Of a stretch of DNA of 64,000 nt, positions 47,120 to 56,630 are shown one piece after another. Made by a program: the position numbers and the translations under genes. Source of the DNA: Runella slithyformis DSM 19594. GTDB lineage: Bacteria; Bacteroidota; Bacteroidia; Cytophagales; Spirosomataceae. Positions within the stretch are counted from its first letter, which is position 1, and every line of letters begins with the position of its first letter. The notes below the pieces were generated by a model, which saw only the letters and a program-made list of their open reading frames with translations, was not told the origin of the DNA and searched no databases. The stretch is taken from positions 743,501 through 807,500 of the forward strand of contig NC_015703.1 of the NCBI RefSeq assembly GCF_000218895.1, given 5' to 3'.

Positions 47120-47719
47120 ATGAAAATCAAAACGTCCGTTTTTGTCAAAAGCTCGGCCACCAACGAGCAGTGTCCCAAACCCGACCGTCCGGAGTATGCC
47201 TTCATCGGTCGTTCCAATGTGGGCAAATCGTCGTTGATCAATGCCCTCACCGAACGGCGCGACTTGGCCAAGACCTCTTCCAAGCCCGGCAAAACACAGG
47301 TGATCAATCACTTTTTGATCAATGACATGTGGTATCTGGTCGATTTGCCGGGTTACGGTTATGCCAAGGTTTCCCAAACCGACCGCAAAGCCTGGGGCGA
47401 GATGATTACCAATTATCTTTTTAAGCGGGAAAACCTCGTCTGTACCTTTGTGCTCATCGACAGCCGTATCGAGCCCCAAAAGGTCGACCTGGAATTCATG
47501 GAAAAACTCGGCAGCAATGGCGTCCCTTTTGCGCTTATTTTTACCAAAACCGACAAACTGACCGCGACCCAGTTGCAAACCCAACTGACTAATTATAAAA
47601 AGACATTGCTTGAAACATGGGATGAACTCCCGTTGACGTTTGTGACCTCTTCGGTCTCCAAACAGGGACGTTTGGACGTTTTGAAACAAATTGAAGAATG
47701 GAATCAGCTAAAAAAATGA
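47120..47719 (+). CDS. engB: ribosome-biogenesis GTPase EngB (YihA/YsxC)
   Basis: The 199-residue GTPase has G1 GRSNVGKSSLINAL, G2-region KTSSKPGKTQVINHF, G3 DLPGYGYAKV and G4 FTKTDKL, with the usual EngB length. It is needed for assembly of the large ribosomal subunit. Its stop overlaps the start of the downstream hexose-kinase gene (ATGA), so the two are translationally coupled although their functions are unrelated. Confidence 0.97.
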   Translation: MKIKTSVFVKSSATNEQCPKPDRPEYAFIGRSNVGKSSLINALTERRDLAKTSSKPGKTQVINHFLINDMWYLVDLPGYGYAKVSQTDRKAWGEMITNYLFKRENLVCTFVLIDSRIEPQKVDLEFMEKLGSNGVPFALIFTKTDKLTATQLQTQLTNYKKTLLETWDELPLTFVTSSVSKQGRLDVLKQIEEWNQLKK

Positions 47720-48645
47720 ACATCGTCACCCTGACCGTCAATCCGGCCGTTGATAAAAGCACAATCATCGACCGTCTTATTCCCGAACAAAAACTTCGAT
47801 GCGACCCACCCCGTTTTGACGCAGGCGGCGGCGGCATCAACGTCTCCAAAGCCATCAGACGATTGGGCGGAAAATCATTGGCCATTTTTACGGCCGGGGG
47901 CTTACCGGGCCAACTATTGGCTAAGCTGGTCAGACAGGAACAAATCGACGCCAAGATCATCGAAACGGCAGAATGGACACGGGAGAATTTTGTCGTTTCC
48001 GAAACCTCCACCAACGCTCAGTACCGATTTGGAATGCCCGGTGCAGCACTCAGTGAGACCGAAACGCAGGCCATTTTGGAGGCGCTGGAGCAATCTGAGG
48101 CCGATTACATCGTGGCCAGCGGCAGTTTGCCCCCGCACATGGACGTAAATTTTTACGAAAAAGTAGCCGAAATTTCTAAAAATATCGGTGCCCGACTCAT
48201 CCTGGACACGTCGGGTGAGCCGCTCCGCGCCGCGTGCGATGAAGGCGTTTTTTTGCTCAAGCCCAACATCGGCGAACTGGAAGCCCTGGTAGGCACGTCC
48301 AACCTTGAAACAGACGACGTAGACGATGCCGCCCGCAGCCTCATCGGCGACGGCAAATGCGAAGTGGTGATCGTTTCTCTGGGACCCAAAGGCGCTATTT
48401 TGGTAACCAAAGACCTGTGTGAACACATCCCGGCCCCACCCGTACAAAAACGCAGTACCGTGGGGGCCGGCGACAGCATGGTGGCCGGCATGACATGGGC
48501 CCTGACGCAGGGGCTTTCGTATCCGGATATGCTTCGCTGGGGCGTGGCCTGCGGCTCGGCCGCGACCATGAATGAAGGCACTCAACTTTTTCTGCGGGCC
48601 GATGTCGAACGCCTGCTGGAATGGTTAAAGCGATTCGGGAACTAA
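47716..48645 (+). CDS. PfkB-family 1-phosphofructokinase-like sugar kinase
   Basis: The start at ATG 47716 overlaps the engB stop by four bases. The 309-residue protein begins MNIVTLTVNPAVDKSTIID and has GGGGINVSKAIRRLGG (PfkB signature 1), LILDTSGEPL, LLKPNIGELEAL and the catalytic signature 2 STVGAGDSMVAGMTW with aspartate base. This is the 1-phosphofructokinase/tagatose-6-phosphate kinase subgroup. It phosphorylates a hexose phosphate with ATP. There is no PTS gene nearby, so the substrate may be fructose-6-phosphate or another hexose phosphate. Confidence 0.93.
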   Translation: MNIVTLTVNPAVDKSTIIDRLIPEQKLRCDPPRFDAGGGGINVSKAIRRLGGKSLAIFTAGGLPGQLLAKLVRQEQIDAKIIETAEWTRENFVVSETSTNAQYRFGMPGAALSETETQAILEALEQSEADYIVASGSLPPHMDVNFYEKVAEISKNIGARLILDTSGEPLRAACDEGVFLLKPNIGELEALVGTSNLETDDVDDAARSLIGDGKCEVVIVSLGPKGAILVTKDLCEHIPAPPVQKRSTVGAGDSMVAGMTWALTQGLSYPDMLRWGVACGSAATMNEGTQLFLRADVERLLEWLKRFGN

Positions 48646-48703
48646 GTCAGGAAAAGAGCGATTAGACAAATGAATTATCTACTTGAAGGCTAACAGAACC
48701 GAC

Positions 48704-50113
48704 GTGAACGCCTATTTTCAACATATCAACGAAGGTATCCGCACCACCCTGGCCGGCATGAAGCTGACGCTCAAACACCTGTGGCAGGCACGCCGGCGGC
48801 GCAGCAATCATAACATCCGCGAAAATGATTATTTTCAGGAACAAAACGGAATGGTGACACTTCAGTATCCGTTTGAAACCATGCCGATTCCCGACAATGG
48901 TCGATATCGTCTTCATAATGAAATGGATGACTGCATCGTGTGCGACAAATGCGCCAAGGTGTGTCCCGTAGACTGCATTGATATTGAACCCATCAAGGCC
49001 ACGGAAGAGATCGGCAAAGCCTCCGACGGCTCGCCCATTCGACTGTATGCCGCTGTGTTTGACATCGACATGGCCAAGTGCTGCTACTGCGGACTTTGCA
49101 CCACGGTATGCCCCACGGAATGCCTGACCATGACCAAGACGTTTGATTACAGTGAATTTGATGTTCGAGACATGAACTATCACTATTCAAACCTTACGCC
49201 CGAATCGGCAGCCGAGAAAAAAGCGCTGTACGAACAATTCCTGCTCGAAAAAGAAGAACTGAAAAAACAAAAAGCAGCGCCCCAAGTCGCTGAAACAGCC
49301 CCGGAGCCCATTGCGAAGCCTAAACCTGCCTTTGCGCCAAAGCGACCGGCCGTTTCCGCTCCGGAAACGGCCGCCGATAGTCTGCCGACGGTTTCTGCCG
49401 GCGAAAGCAATGAAATGCCCGTTAAGCCCAAGCCCTCCTTTGCCCCTAAAAAACCGCTGGCCGACACGCCGGAGCCGACCGCCGAAACCTCCCCTACGGC
49501 CGACGTGACGCCCAAACCAAAGCCTGTTTTTGCCCCAAAGAAAACGGCATCCGATAATATACAGCCCGACACGGCCAATCCGCCGGCGGTTACGGGCACA
49601 GAGACCCCCCCCAAACCCAAGCCTGTTTTTGCCCCCAAAAAACCGGTCGTTCCAAATTCAGAAGTTATATCCGACAACCCGCCGGCTTCGGCTCCCGACG
49701 TACCCGCTACGCGGCCTAAACCTGTTTTTGTTCCTAAAAAAGCGGTCACCGCGCCCGTCGAGAATCAGGTACCTATTGTCGAAAAACCCAAAGATACTGC
49801 CGCCGAAGCAAACCTTAGTCCTGCTCCGCCGGCACGGCCCAAACCCGTTTTTACGCCCAAGAAACCTATAGCTGACACCGCATCGGCACCGGTTGAGTCT
49901 GCGCCCGAAGCCGCCCAAAACAACGTTGTTCCACGCAAGCCTAAACCCGTTTTTGTTCCAAAAAAACCCGCAGCACCGTCAACCGAAGGCAATGCGCCTG
50001 AGGCCACGGCGAAGCCACAGGCTGCTGAAACAAAAAATATCGATTCAGGCGAGGAAAAACCCAAGCCTAAACCGATATTTAAACCTACCATGAGGCCAAA
50101 GAAAGAAGACTGA
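48704..50113 (+). CDS. nuoI: NADH-quinone oxidoreductase subunit I with Pro/Lys-rich repeat tail
   Basis: Start taken as GTG 48704 (VNAYFQHINEGIRTTLAGMK), which aligns with the usual Bacteroidota NuoI N-terminus; TTG 48683 is possible. Two 4Fe-4S motifs are intact: CIVCDKCAKVCPVDC and CCYCGLCTTVCPTEC. Up to about residue 180 it is an ordinary NuoI. The remaining ~290 residues are low complexity, with eight spaced copies of a KPKPxFxPKKP-like motif separated by Ala/Pro/Glu/Thr-rich spacers. NuoI transfers electrons through the peripheral arm of complex I. Other nuo genes are absent here. The tail is unlike a normal NuoI C-terminus and its role is unknown. Confidence 0.9.
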   Translation: MNAYFQHINEGIRTTLAGMKLTLKHLWQARRRRSNHNIRENDYFQEQNGMVTLQYPFETMPIPDNGRYRLHNEMDDCIVCDKCAKVCPVDCIDIEPIKATEEIGKASDGSPIRLYAAVFDIDMAKCCYCGLCTTVCPTECLTMTKTFDYSEFDVRDMNYHYSNLTPESAAEKKALYEQFLLEKEELKKQKAAPQVAETAPEPIAKPKPAFAPKRPAVSAPETAADSLPTVSAGESNEMPVKPKPSFAPKKPLADTPEPTAETSPTADVTPKPKPVFAPKKTASDNIQPDTANPPAVTGTETPPKPKPVFAPKKPVVPNSEVISDNPPASAPDVPATRPKPVFVPKKAVTAPVENQVPIVEKPKDTAAEANLSPAPPARPKPVFTPKKPIADTASAPVESAPEAAQNNVVPRKPKPVFVPKKPAAPSTEGNAPEATAKPQAAETKNIDSGEEKPKPKPIFKPTMRPKKED

Positions 50114-50620
50114 TTATGCGCCCGTGGTATCGGTGAAAGTGGTATCCGCCGATGGGGATGTCGGCTTAGATGCGTTGGCTTTTTTAGCTGCCGGCGTTTC
50201 CGAAGCAGCTTTTTTGACGGAAGTTTTGGTCTGAATTGCCGGCGTCACTTCGGGCGCGATCGCAACGGCTTCAGGAAGTGTTACCGATTTTACTTCCTCT
50301 TTCGCTTTTTTGCCTGATTTATCTTTTTTGCTGTTTTTATCACCTTTCTTCTCTTTTTTAGCCGCTTTTTCAACGTCTTTGGCAGCCTTTTCGGCCTCTT
50401 TCTCCGCTTTTTTAGCCGCTTCTCTGGCCTGCTTTTCTTTTGCTTTAACTTCTTTTTTCTTGATTTTCTCTAATTTCTTAGCAAGTTTTTCGGCTGCTTT
50501 TTTGACCGCTTTGGCTATTTTTTTAGAAACCGTTTCCCCGACAACGACCGATGCAATTTTTGCAGCAATTTCGCTTGAGGCTTTCTTCTTTTCTGATTTC
50601 TCTGACTTTTCTGATTTCAT
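50114..50620 (-). CDS. Lys/Ala-rich histone-H1-like protein
   Basis: The 168-residue protein is mostly lysine, alanine and glutamate: KSEKSEKSEKK at the start, then KKIAKAVKKAAEKLAKKLEK and similar heptads, then a Thr/Ser/Pro/Ala tail. It has no signal peptide and no enzyme motif. Composition resembles bacterial H1-like DNA-binding proteins, but a cytoplasmic helical spacer or coiled coil is possible. Its stop codon directly abuts that of the convergent nuoI, with no intergenic space or terminator. Confidence 0.6.
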   Translation of the reverse strand: MKSEKSEKSEKKKASSEIAAKIASVVVGETVSKKIAKAVKKAAEKLAKKLEKIKKKEVKAKEKQAREAAKKAEKEAEKAAKDVEKAAKKEKKGDKNSKKDKSGKKAKEEVKSVTLPEAVAIAPEVTPAIQTKTSVKKAASETPAAKKANASKPTSPSADTTFTDTTGA

Positions 50621-50713
50621 GAGGATTAGATAGTGTAAATAGTTAGAACATAAAAAATCTACAAATACATAACTAAATTTCCGTTAAAACAAAAATTGTA
50701 CGTTATTTTTATG

Positions 50714-51262
50714 TTAAGATTTCAGTGTTTTTGAAACATAATCCCACGCTACGATCCCTGCACTTACCGAGACATTGAGTGAATGTTTGGTTCCGAATTG
50801 AGGGATTTCCAGGCAAATATCCGATTGGCTTACCACTTCTTCGTTAACGCCAAACACCTCATTTCCAAGCACGAAGGCATATTTTTGATTCTGATCAGGT
50901 GCAAAATCCTGCAATTGTGTACTTCCTTCGGCCTGTTCCAGGGCCACGATGGTATAGCCTTCGGTTTTCAGCCGGGCGAGCAATTCCAGCACATCAGCGC
51001 ACTTTTCCCATTCGACAGACTCATCGGCTCCCAAAGCGGTTTTAGTAATGTCGCGGTGAGGCGGCGTGCCGGTCAGGCCACAGAGGAAAATTTTTTCCGC
51101 CCGAAACGCATCCGACGTCCGAAACACCGAGCCGACATTATTCAAACTGCGAATATCATCCAGCACAAAGACAAATGAGTGTTTAGGAGCAATTTGGTAC
51201 TCTTCCACCGAAAGGCGGTTAAGCTCTTCCATTGATACTTTTCGCGGAGAAATCATCGGCAA
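50714..51262 (-). CDS. TrmH/SpoU-family RNA 2'-O-methyltransferase
   Basis: The 182-residue SPOUT protein has motif 1 DIRSLNNVGSVFRTSDAF, motif 2 YAFVLGNEVFGVNEEV and motif 3 HSLNVSVSAGIVAWD, which form the knotted AdoMet site. It lacks an N-terminal substrate domain, as in the short TrmL/TrmH type. It probably methylates a ribose in tRNA or rRNA; the position is not deducible. Single gene. Confidence 0.93.
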   Translation of the reverse strand: MPMISPRKVSMEELNRLSVEEYQIAPKHSFVFVLDDIRSLNNVGSVFRTSDAFRAEKIFLCGLTGTPPHRDITKTALGADESVEWEKCADVLELLARLKTEGYTIVALEQAEGSTQLQDFAPDQNQKYAFVLGNEVFGVNEEVVSQSDICLEIPQFGTKHSLNVSVSAGIVAWDYVSKTLKS

Positions 51263-51343
51263 ATTAGGGGGTTAAACGGATAGTAATAAAGGCAAAAATA
51301 GCGGGAATCTGCAACACTGAAACCCGCAACGACTAAAAACTGT

Positions 51344-51351
51344 TATCTTTG
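51344..51351 (+). promoter_or_regulatory. -7 box candidate for the M16 peptidase gene
   Basis: TATCTTTG matches TAnnTTTG, 21 bases before the start codon at 51373. No clear TTG is seen at the -33 distance. Confidence 0.45.
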
Positions 51352-51372
51352 TAGAGTGACAAACCATTACGA

Positions 51373-52611
51373 ATGGAAGAATATAACTTACACACACTGC
51401 CTAATGGCATACGTGTCGTACACAAACAAGTACCTCATACTCAGATTGCCCATTGGGGCATCATGCTCGACATCGGCAGCCGCGATGAATTGCCGTATCA
51501 GCAGGGATTAGCGCATTTTTGGGAACACATGGCCTTTAAAGGCACCCAAAAACGCAAATCTTATCACATCATCAACCGGCTGGAAACCGTTGGCGGGGAG
51601 CTGAATGCGTACACCACCAAAGAGAAGGTCTGCTTTCATGCGTCGTTGCTTGCCTCGCACAGCGACAAGGCCATTGAGCTGCTTTCTGACATTTCATTTC
51701 ATTCAATTTTTCCCGAAAAACAAATTGAGAAAGAACGGGGAGTAATATTAGAAGAAATGGCGATGTACCACGATTCGCCGGAAGATGCCATTCAGGATGA
51801 ATTTGATGAAGTGGTTTTTCAAAATCATCAACTGGGCAAAAATATCCTCGGTACCTCCGAAACGGTTCGCTCCTTTGGGCGCGATGATCTACAAGCGTTT
51901 ATTGCAGCCAACCTCGATACCGAACACATCGTGGTCTCACTGGTCAGCAATCTTCCTTTTAAAAAGGCAATCAAACAAGCCGAAAAGTACCTGTACGACC
52001 TCCCGCACTGCACTACGCAGCGGGTACGTACCTCTCCCGAACTATACGTACCTCAGATCATCCAAACGCCGCGCGGCATGACCCAGGCACAGGTAGCCAT
52101 GGGCCGCCCTGCCTACGCGTTGATGGACGATAAACGGTTGCCGTTTTTTATGCTTGTCAACCTGCTGGGCGGACCGGGCATGAATTCCCGCTTCAACATG
52201 ACCTTGCGGGAAAAATACGGACTGGTGTATTCCATTGAGGCCAATTACGCTCCTTTTTTAGATACCGGATTTCTGGGGGTTTATTTCGGGACGGAACCCA
52301 ATAACCTGGAGCGAGCCATGCAACTCGTCAACCGGGAGCTGCGACTGCTGCGCGAAAAACCGCTCACTACCATCCAATTGCGCAATTTGAAAGAACAATT
52401 GATGGGGCAGCTGGCCATGTCGGAAGAAAGTAATCAAAGCTTCATGCTCATGATGGCCAAAAGTATTTTGGATACGGGAAAAGTGGACTCATTGCAGGAA
52501 ATATTTACCGAAATTGACGCCGTTACGGCCGCTCAATTGCAGGATATTGCACAGGAAATGTTTGATGAAAGCCAATGGAGCACCCTCGCTTTTATTCCAG
52601 AAAGTGAGTAA
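51373..52611 (+). CDS. M16-family zinc peptidase
   Basis: The 412-residue protein has the inverted zinc motif HFWEH (48-52: His48, Glu51, His52) and the downstream glutamate ligand in KERGVILEEMAMYHDSPED. The C-terminal half (LLGGPGMNSRFNMTLREKYGLVYSIEA) is the typical M16 C-domain with the R/Y pair. There is no signal peptide, so it is probably cytoplasmic or processing-peptidase-like. Active-site residues are complete. Single gene ahead of the O-methyltransferase. Confidence 0.95.
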   Translation: MEEYNLHTLPNGIRVVHKQVPHTQIAHWGIMLDIGSRDELPYQQGLAHFWEHMAFKGTQKRKSYHIINRLETVGGELNAYTTKEKVCFHASLLASHSDKAIELLSDISFHSIFPEKQIEKERGVILEEMAMYHDSPEDAIQDEFDEVVFQNHQLGKNILGTSETVRSFGRDDLQAFIAANLDTEHIVVSLVSNLPFKKAIKQAEKYLYDLPHCTTQRVRTSPELYVPQIIQTPRGMTQAQVAMGRPAYALMDDKRLPFFMLVNLLGGPGMNSRFNMTLREKYGLVYSIEANYAPFLDTGFLGVYFGTEPNNLERAMQLVNRELRLLREKPLTTIQLRNLKEQLMGQLAMSEESNQSFMLMMAKSILDTGKVDSLQEIFTEIDAVTAAQLQDIAQEMFDESQWSTLAFIPESE

Positions 52612-52719
52612 TTGAATAAAAGTTCGTTCGGTAAAAGGCAAGTATAACTAAGTGCCTGAATTGAAACAATTTAAGCGATAAAAACGGTTTAGCTATATCT
52701 TTTCGGCCGTTTTTTCGTT

Positions 52720-52727
52720 TATATTTG
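52720..52727 (+). promoter_or_regulatory. -7 box candidate for the O-methyltransferase operon
   Basis: TATATTTG matches TAnnTTTG and ends 19 bases before the ATG at 52747. No good -33 element is apparent. Confidence 0.45.
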
Positions 52728-52746
52728 TTGAAACAACACTGATTAA

Positions 52747-53388
52747 ATGGATTTTCTTCCCGCAGCTATAGAAGCCTACGCGCTGGCGCATACGTCAGCC
52801 GAAAGTCCTCTGCTGGCGCAACTCAACCGAGAAACCCACGCCAAAGTACTTCAATCCCGCATGCTTTCGGGGCATTTACAGGGGCGACTCTTAGCGTTGT
52901 TTTCAACCATACTTCGGCCCCGCCGGATATTGGAGATCGGCACGTATACCGGTTATTCGGCCCTATGTCTGGCAGAAGGACTGACTGATGAAGGTTTATT
53001 GATCACCATCGATATAAACGAAGAGCTTGAAGCGTTTACGCGTTCTTTTTTTGAGCGTTCACCTCTCGGACACAAGATTGATTTCCGCATCGCCAATGCC
53101 GCCACCCTCATTCCCACGCTGGATGAGACCTTCGATTTGGTATTTATCGATGCCGACAAACTCAACTACGGATTGTACTATGATCTGGTGTTTGACAAAG
53201 TCCGTCCGGGTGGCGTCATCATCGCCGACAATGTACTTTGGAGCGGTAAAATTGTTCAAACAGGCCGAAAAATAGATAAGGATACTCAGGCACTCTTAGA
53301 CTTTAATCAAAAACTCCACCATGATCCGCGGGTAAGCAATGTGTTGCTGCCGGTACGAGATGGGCTCATGATCGTGTGGAAACATTAA
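52747..53388 (+). CDS. class I SAM-dependent O-methyltransferase (caffeoyl-CoA type)
   Basis: The 213-residue protein has the AdoMet loop RILEIGTYTGYSALCLAEGL, LLITIDINEELEAF, FDLVFIDADKLNYGLYYDLV (metal aspartate region) and GGVIIADNVLWSGK, all standard for the cation-dependent methyltransferase-3 family. It methylates a catechol-like hydroxyl; the natural substrate is unknown. The lytic-transglycosylase gene begins 20 bases after its stop, so they probably share a transcript. Confidence 0.95.
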   Translation: MDFLPAAIEAYALAHTSAESPLLAQLNRETHAKVLQSRMLSGHLQGRLLALFSTILRPRRILEIGTYTGYSALCLAEGLTDEGLLITIDINEELEAFTRSFFERSPLGHKIDFRIANAATLIPTLDETFDLVFIDADKLNYGLYYDLVFDKVRPGGVIIADNVLWSGKIVQTGRKIDKDTQALLDFNQKLHHDPRVSNVLLPVRDGLMIVWKH

Positions 53389-53408
53389 CTTTTAGCGATT
53401 CCGAAGCA

Positions 53409-55583
53409 ATGAAACGAACCTCAACCCTCACTTTCTTTCTTTCTTTCTTTACCCTTTCGTCCCTCTCGGCGCAGGCACCTGTTGTTCCGGTCATTCCCAC
53501 AAGCGTCGGTTTTGCGGGCATGAATATTCAGATTGATCAAGATGCCCGTGCCATTATTCAATCGGACGTCAAAGCCCTGCTCAGCAACCGCAAGTATTGG
53601 GAATCTAAATTAGATCGCTGTGTGATGCACTTTCCCATTATTGAAGGCATTTTGATCGATGAAGATGTTCCTACAGACTTCAAATTTCTGGCATTGCAGG
53701 AAAGCGGGCTTCAACCCGATGCCGTTTCCGCTTCCAATGCGGTTGGCTTTTGGCAGTTCAAAAGAGAAACAGCCGTTGATTACGGCCTGCGCGTTGATGA
53801 CATGATCGATGAGCGTAAGAACATTTCGGCTTCTACCCGGGCGGCGGCCAAGTATCTCAAAAAAAGCAATACGCTGTTTAACAACTGGATCGCTTCTTTG
53901 TACTCGTATTATCTGGGCGCGGGTGGCATCAGCAAAAATATTCCCGGTGAATGGTCTTATGCCAAAGAGGTAAAATTGACAGGGAAATCAGACCGCTACA
54001 TTCTGCGTTTCCTGGCGCACAAAATTGCGGTCGAGTCTGCCATTGATCGCTATCAAACGCCCGTTCAGACCGTCCTGTTGGAATATCCTCAGGCCAAAGG
54101 AAGAACACTTCAGAGTATTGCGGCAGAGTTGAACATTGATGAAGCGACATTGCGCAGGGAAAACAGCTGGCTCAATGTTAATGAGATCCCCAACGACAGA
54201 GACTACTCTCTTATTGTTCCGGTAGCCAATGATCAGCTTTCGGCCACTCGCACTCGTATTGCATCGGCTCAAAAGCCCAATCTACGGGATAACTTCGCTC
54301 AAAAGGACATTGGCTTTCCGGTATTGGTTCGGGCCGAAGGGTACAGCAATGATCTGCTGCTGTATGAAATAAACGGCCTGCCGGGCATCATGGCCGGCGG
54401 CAACGATAATGTAGAGACCTTGGCCCGCAAGGCAAAGATCAGCTTCAGCAGTTTTCTGCGCTATAATGAAATGTCGGAGCGCGACCCCATTGTACCGGGC
54501 GATGTTTATTATTTGGCAAAAAAGGGTAAACGTGCCGCAGTGCCGTTTCACACCGTTCGGGAGGGAGAATCCCTTTGGAAGGTATCTCAGGTATACGGTA
54601 TACGGGTAAAGTACATTGTAAAGAACAACCGTATCGACAATCGTAATCAACGCCCTCAAACAGGACGCGTACTGTGGCTCACCAAAAAGCGCCCGCGCAA
54701 TACCCCCGTCGAAGTAGTCGATATGCCACTGGAAGAATGGTTGCCCGGAAATGGCAAATCACAGCCTCGCCCGGGAGTGCAGGAAAATTCCCGCAGCGAA
54801 ACCGCTCCGGTAACGTCTGCTAAAATTCCGCAAAACCCCTCAGAACGTAAAGTATATACCCCAAAAATGGCCGATACCCCACCGCCCGTTAAGACACAGC
54901 CTACCGAAACGAATGAATCGCTTGGGGTAGAAATTACGGATGCGGCAAGCGTGCCCAAAAAAAGTACGTCTACAACCGACCAACCGACAAAGCCCACTAA
55001 ACGAGCTCCTTCTTTCAATCCTACAGATGATGACCGCGTGGTAATCATCAACGACGACGAACCCGTAAAACGGCCTGTCGCCAATAAACAGACGGTTAAA
55101 ACGGCCGCCGGAAAGCAGCAGATGGTTGTCAAAAATACCCCCCCCGCTGCACCGAAAGAGCCCGTGGAGGAGCCTATCGTTATTGCCAATGAAAAGCCTA
55201 AACCCGCTGCGCCGGCCAAGCCCTCTCCAACGACCGCAACAGCCAACAATAAGTCCTTGACGCACACCGTGGAGCCGGGCCAAACCTTTTACAGCATCTC
55301 CAAGATGTATGACGTAACGGTCAATGATATTCTATACTGGAACAATCTGCCGCAGGATGCCAAATTGCTGAGCGGACAGAAATTGACCATTCGGCCCGTT
55401 GGAAATACCCTTTCGCAGCAACCGAAAGCGGATGAGTTTGTAAGCCATACCGTAGTTCAGGGAGAAACAATGTTCAGTATCTCCAAAAAATATGGCGTAA
55501 AAATGGACGAAATCAAAGAATGGAACGGTTTGCCCGATACCGGAGTGAAGATCGGGCAACAACTGAAGATTAAAAAACAATGA
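53409..55583 (+). CDS. exported lytic transglycosylase with LysM domains (MltD-like)
   Basis: Start set at ATG 53409 ([20 protein letters not shown]), which gives a signal peptide; the in-frame ATG at 53376 lies inside the preceding gene. The ~724-residue protein has an SLT-like domain with catalytic glutamate in [15 protein letters not shown] and [18 protein letters not shown] LysM ([20 protein letters not shown]) comes next, then a long Pro/Lys/Thr linker, then two C-terminal LysMs ([18 protein letters not shown] and [18 protein letters not shown]). It cleaves peptidoglycan in the periplasm. Its stop overlaps the DUF3109 start by four bases. Confidence 0.94.
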   Translation: MKRTSTLTFFLSFFTLSSLSAQAPVVPVIPTSVGFAGMNIQIDQDARAIIQSDVKALLSNRKYWESKLDRCVMHFPIIEGILIDEDVPTDFKFLALQESGLQPDAVSASNAVGFWQFKRETAVDYGLRVDDMIDERKNISASTRAAAKYLKKSNTLFNNWIASLYSYYLGAGGISKNIPGEWSYAKEVKLTGKSDRYILRFLAHKIAVESAIDRYQTPVQTVLLEYPQAKGRTLQSIAAELNIDEATLRRENSWLNVNEIPNDRDYSLIVPVANDQLSATRTRIASAQKPNLRDNFAQKDIGFPVLVRAEGYSNDLLLYEINGLPGIMAGGNDNVETLARKAKISFSSFLRYNEMSERDPIVPGDVYYLAKKGKRAAVPFHTVREGESLWKVSQVYGIRVKYIVKNNRIDNRNQRPQTGRVLWLTKKRPRNTPVEVVDMPLEEWLPGNGKSQPRPGVQENSRSETAPVTSAKIPQNPSERKVYTPKMADTPPPVKTQPTETNESLGVEITDAASVPKKSTSTTDQPTKPTKRAPSFNPTDDDRVVIINDDEPVKRPVANKQTVKTAAGKQQMVVKNTPPAAPKEPVEEPIVIANEKPKPAAPAKPSPTTATANNKSLTHTVEPGQTFYSISKMYDVTVNDILYWNNLPQDAKLLSGQKLTIRPVGNTLSQQPKADEFVSHTVVQGETMFSISKKYGVKMDEIKEWNGLPDTGVKIGQQLKIKKQ

Positions 55584-56143
55584 TCGTAATTGAGAATACA
55601 GTCATCAGCGACGACATCGCTGACCATTTTTTTGTGTGTGATTTGGCCAAATGCAAAGGGGCGTGCTGTGTGGAAGGCGATCTGGGAGCCCCTTTGGCGA
55701 AGGAAGAACTGCCCGTTTTGGAAGAAGTATACCCGCAGGTAAAACCTTACTTAACCAAAAAAGGCATTGAAGCGATCGAAAAAACCGGGCTGTATGAGCA
55801 GGATTTGGACGGCGACTTTGTCACAACCACCGTCAACGGAAGAGAATGCGCTTATGCGATCTATGATAAAAAAGGAATCCTCAAATGCGGGATTGAACAG
55901 GCATATCTGGACGGCAAAATCACCTTTCGCAAGCCTATTTCCTGTTATCTATACCCCATACGAGTGACCAAATACGACCATTTTGATGCCCTTAACTACG
56001 ACCGCTGGCACATATGCAATCCCGCCTGCCACCATGGTCGTGAACTGGGAGTACCCATCTACAAATTTTTAAAAGACCCTCTGATCACCAAATACGGTAA
56101 TGCCTGGTACGAGGAGTTGGTCGATAAAATTGAAAGCAAATAG
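55580..56143 (+). CDS. DUF3109 family cysteine-rich protein
   Basis: The 187-residue protein is the DUF3109 type common in Bacteroidota: [64 protein letters not shown] and [16 protein letters not shown]. At least eight cysteines in CxxxxCC- and CxxxCxxG-like arrangements could bind an Fe-S cluster or zinc, as in YkgJ-like proteins. The function is not known. It is translationally coupled (ATGA) to the lytic transglycosylase. Confidence 0.9.
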   Translation: MIVIENTVISDDIADHFFVCDLAKCKGACCVEGDLGAPLAKEELPVLEEVYPQVKPYLTKKGIEAIEKTGLYEQDLDGDFVTTTVNGRECAYAIYDKKGILKCGIEQAYLDGKITFRKPISCYLYPIRVTKYDHFDALNYDRWHICNPACHHGRELGVPIYKFLKDPLITKYGNAWYEELVDKIESK

Positions 56144-56180
56144 TTTTTCCATTCACCTCTAACACGGGACCTATCTTCCG

Positions 56181-56510
56181 TTGGAATCTAAAAACTTCTT
56201 CAACGATGTCTACGATGTAGTTCGGCAGATTCCCGTCGGACGGGTAACGTCCTACGGGACCATTGCCCGTTTTTTAGGTTCTGCCTTGAGCGCACGGATG
56301 GTGGGCTGGGCCATGAACGCCTGCCATGGCATGCCCGATGTTCCCGCTCACCGGGTGGTCAATCGCAACGGAGTGCTGTCGGGCAAGCATTTTTTCGGTT
56401 CTCCGACCGCCATGCAGGAGCTGTTGGAAAAAGAAGGGGTTACGGTAAAAAATGACAACATTGTCGACTTCAAAAACGTGTTTTGGGACCCTGCCACTGC
56501 GTTATTATAG
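56181..56510 (+). CDS. alkyltransferase-like (ATL) MGMT-family protein lacking the acceptor cysteine
   Basis: TTG 56181 is the only reasonable start in the open frame. The 109-residue protein has the MGMT DNA-binding winged-helix pattern VYDVVRQIPVGRVTSYGTIARFLG and GWAMNACHGMPDVPAHRVVNRNG. The acceptor motif PCHRV of active alkyltransferases reads PAHRV, so it cannot accept alkyl groups. This places it with ATL proteins (often PWHRV), which bind O6-alkylguanine and recruit nucleotide-excision repair. The alanine at this site is not the commonest ATL residue. It follows DUF3109 by 37 bases. Confidence 0.9.
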   Translation: MESKNFFNDVYDVVRQIPVGRVTSYGTIARFLGSALSARMVGWAMNACHGMPDVPAHRVVNRNGVLSGKHFFGSPTAMQELLEKEGVTVKNDNIVDFKNVFWDPATALL

Positions 56511-56630
56511 CCCAAAAAGACATCAAATACTTCTCTGAATATCAGCCTGATTCCACAGGAGGACAAAATTTACCTGAACCGGACATGTCGATTGGCACGA
56601 ATAATGCAGGACGGTAAAAAAAAGTATCTT

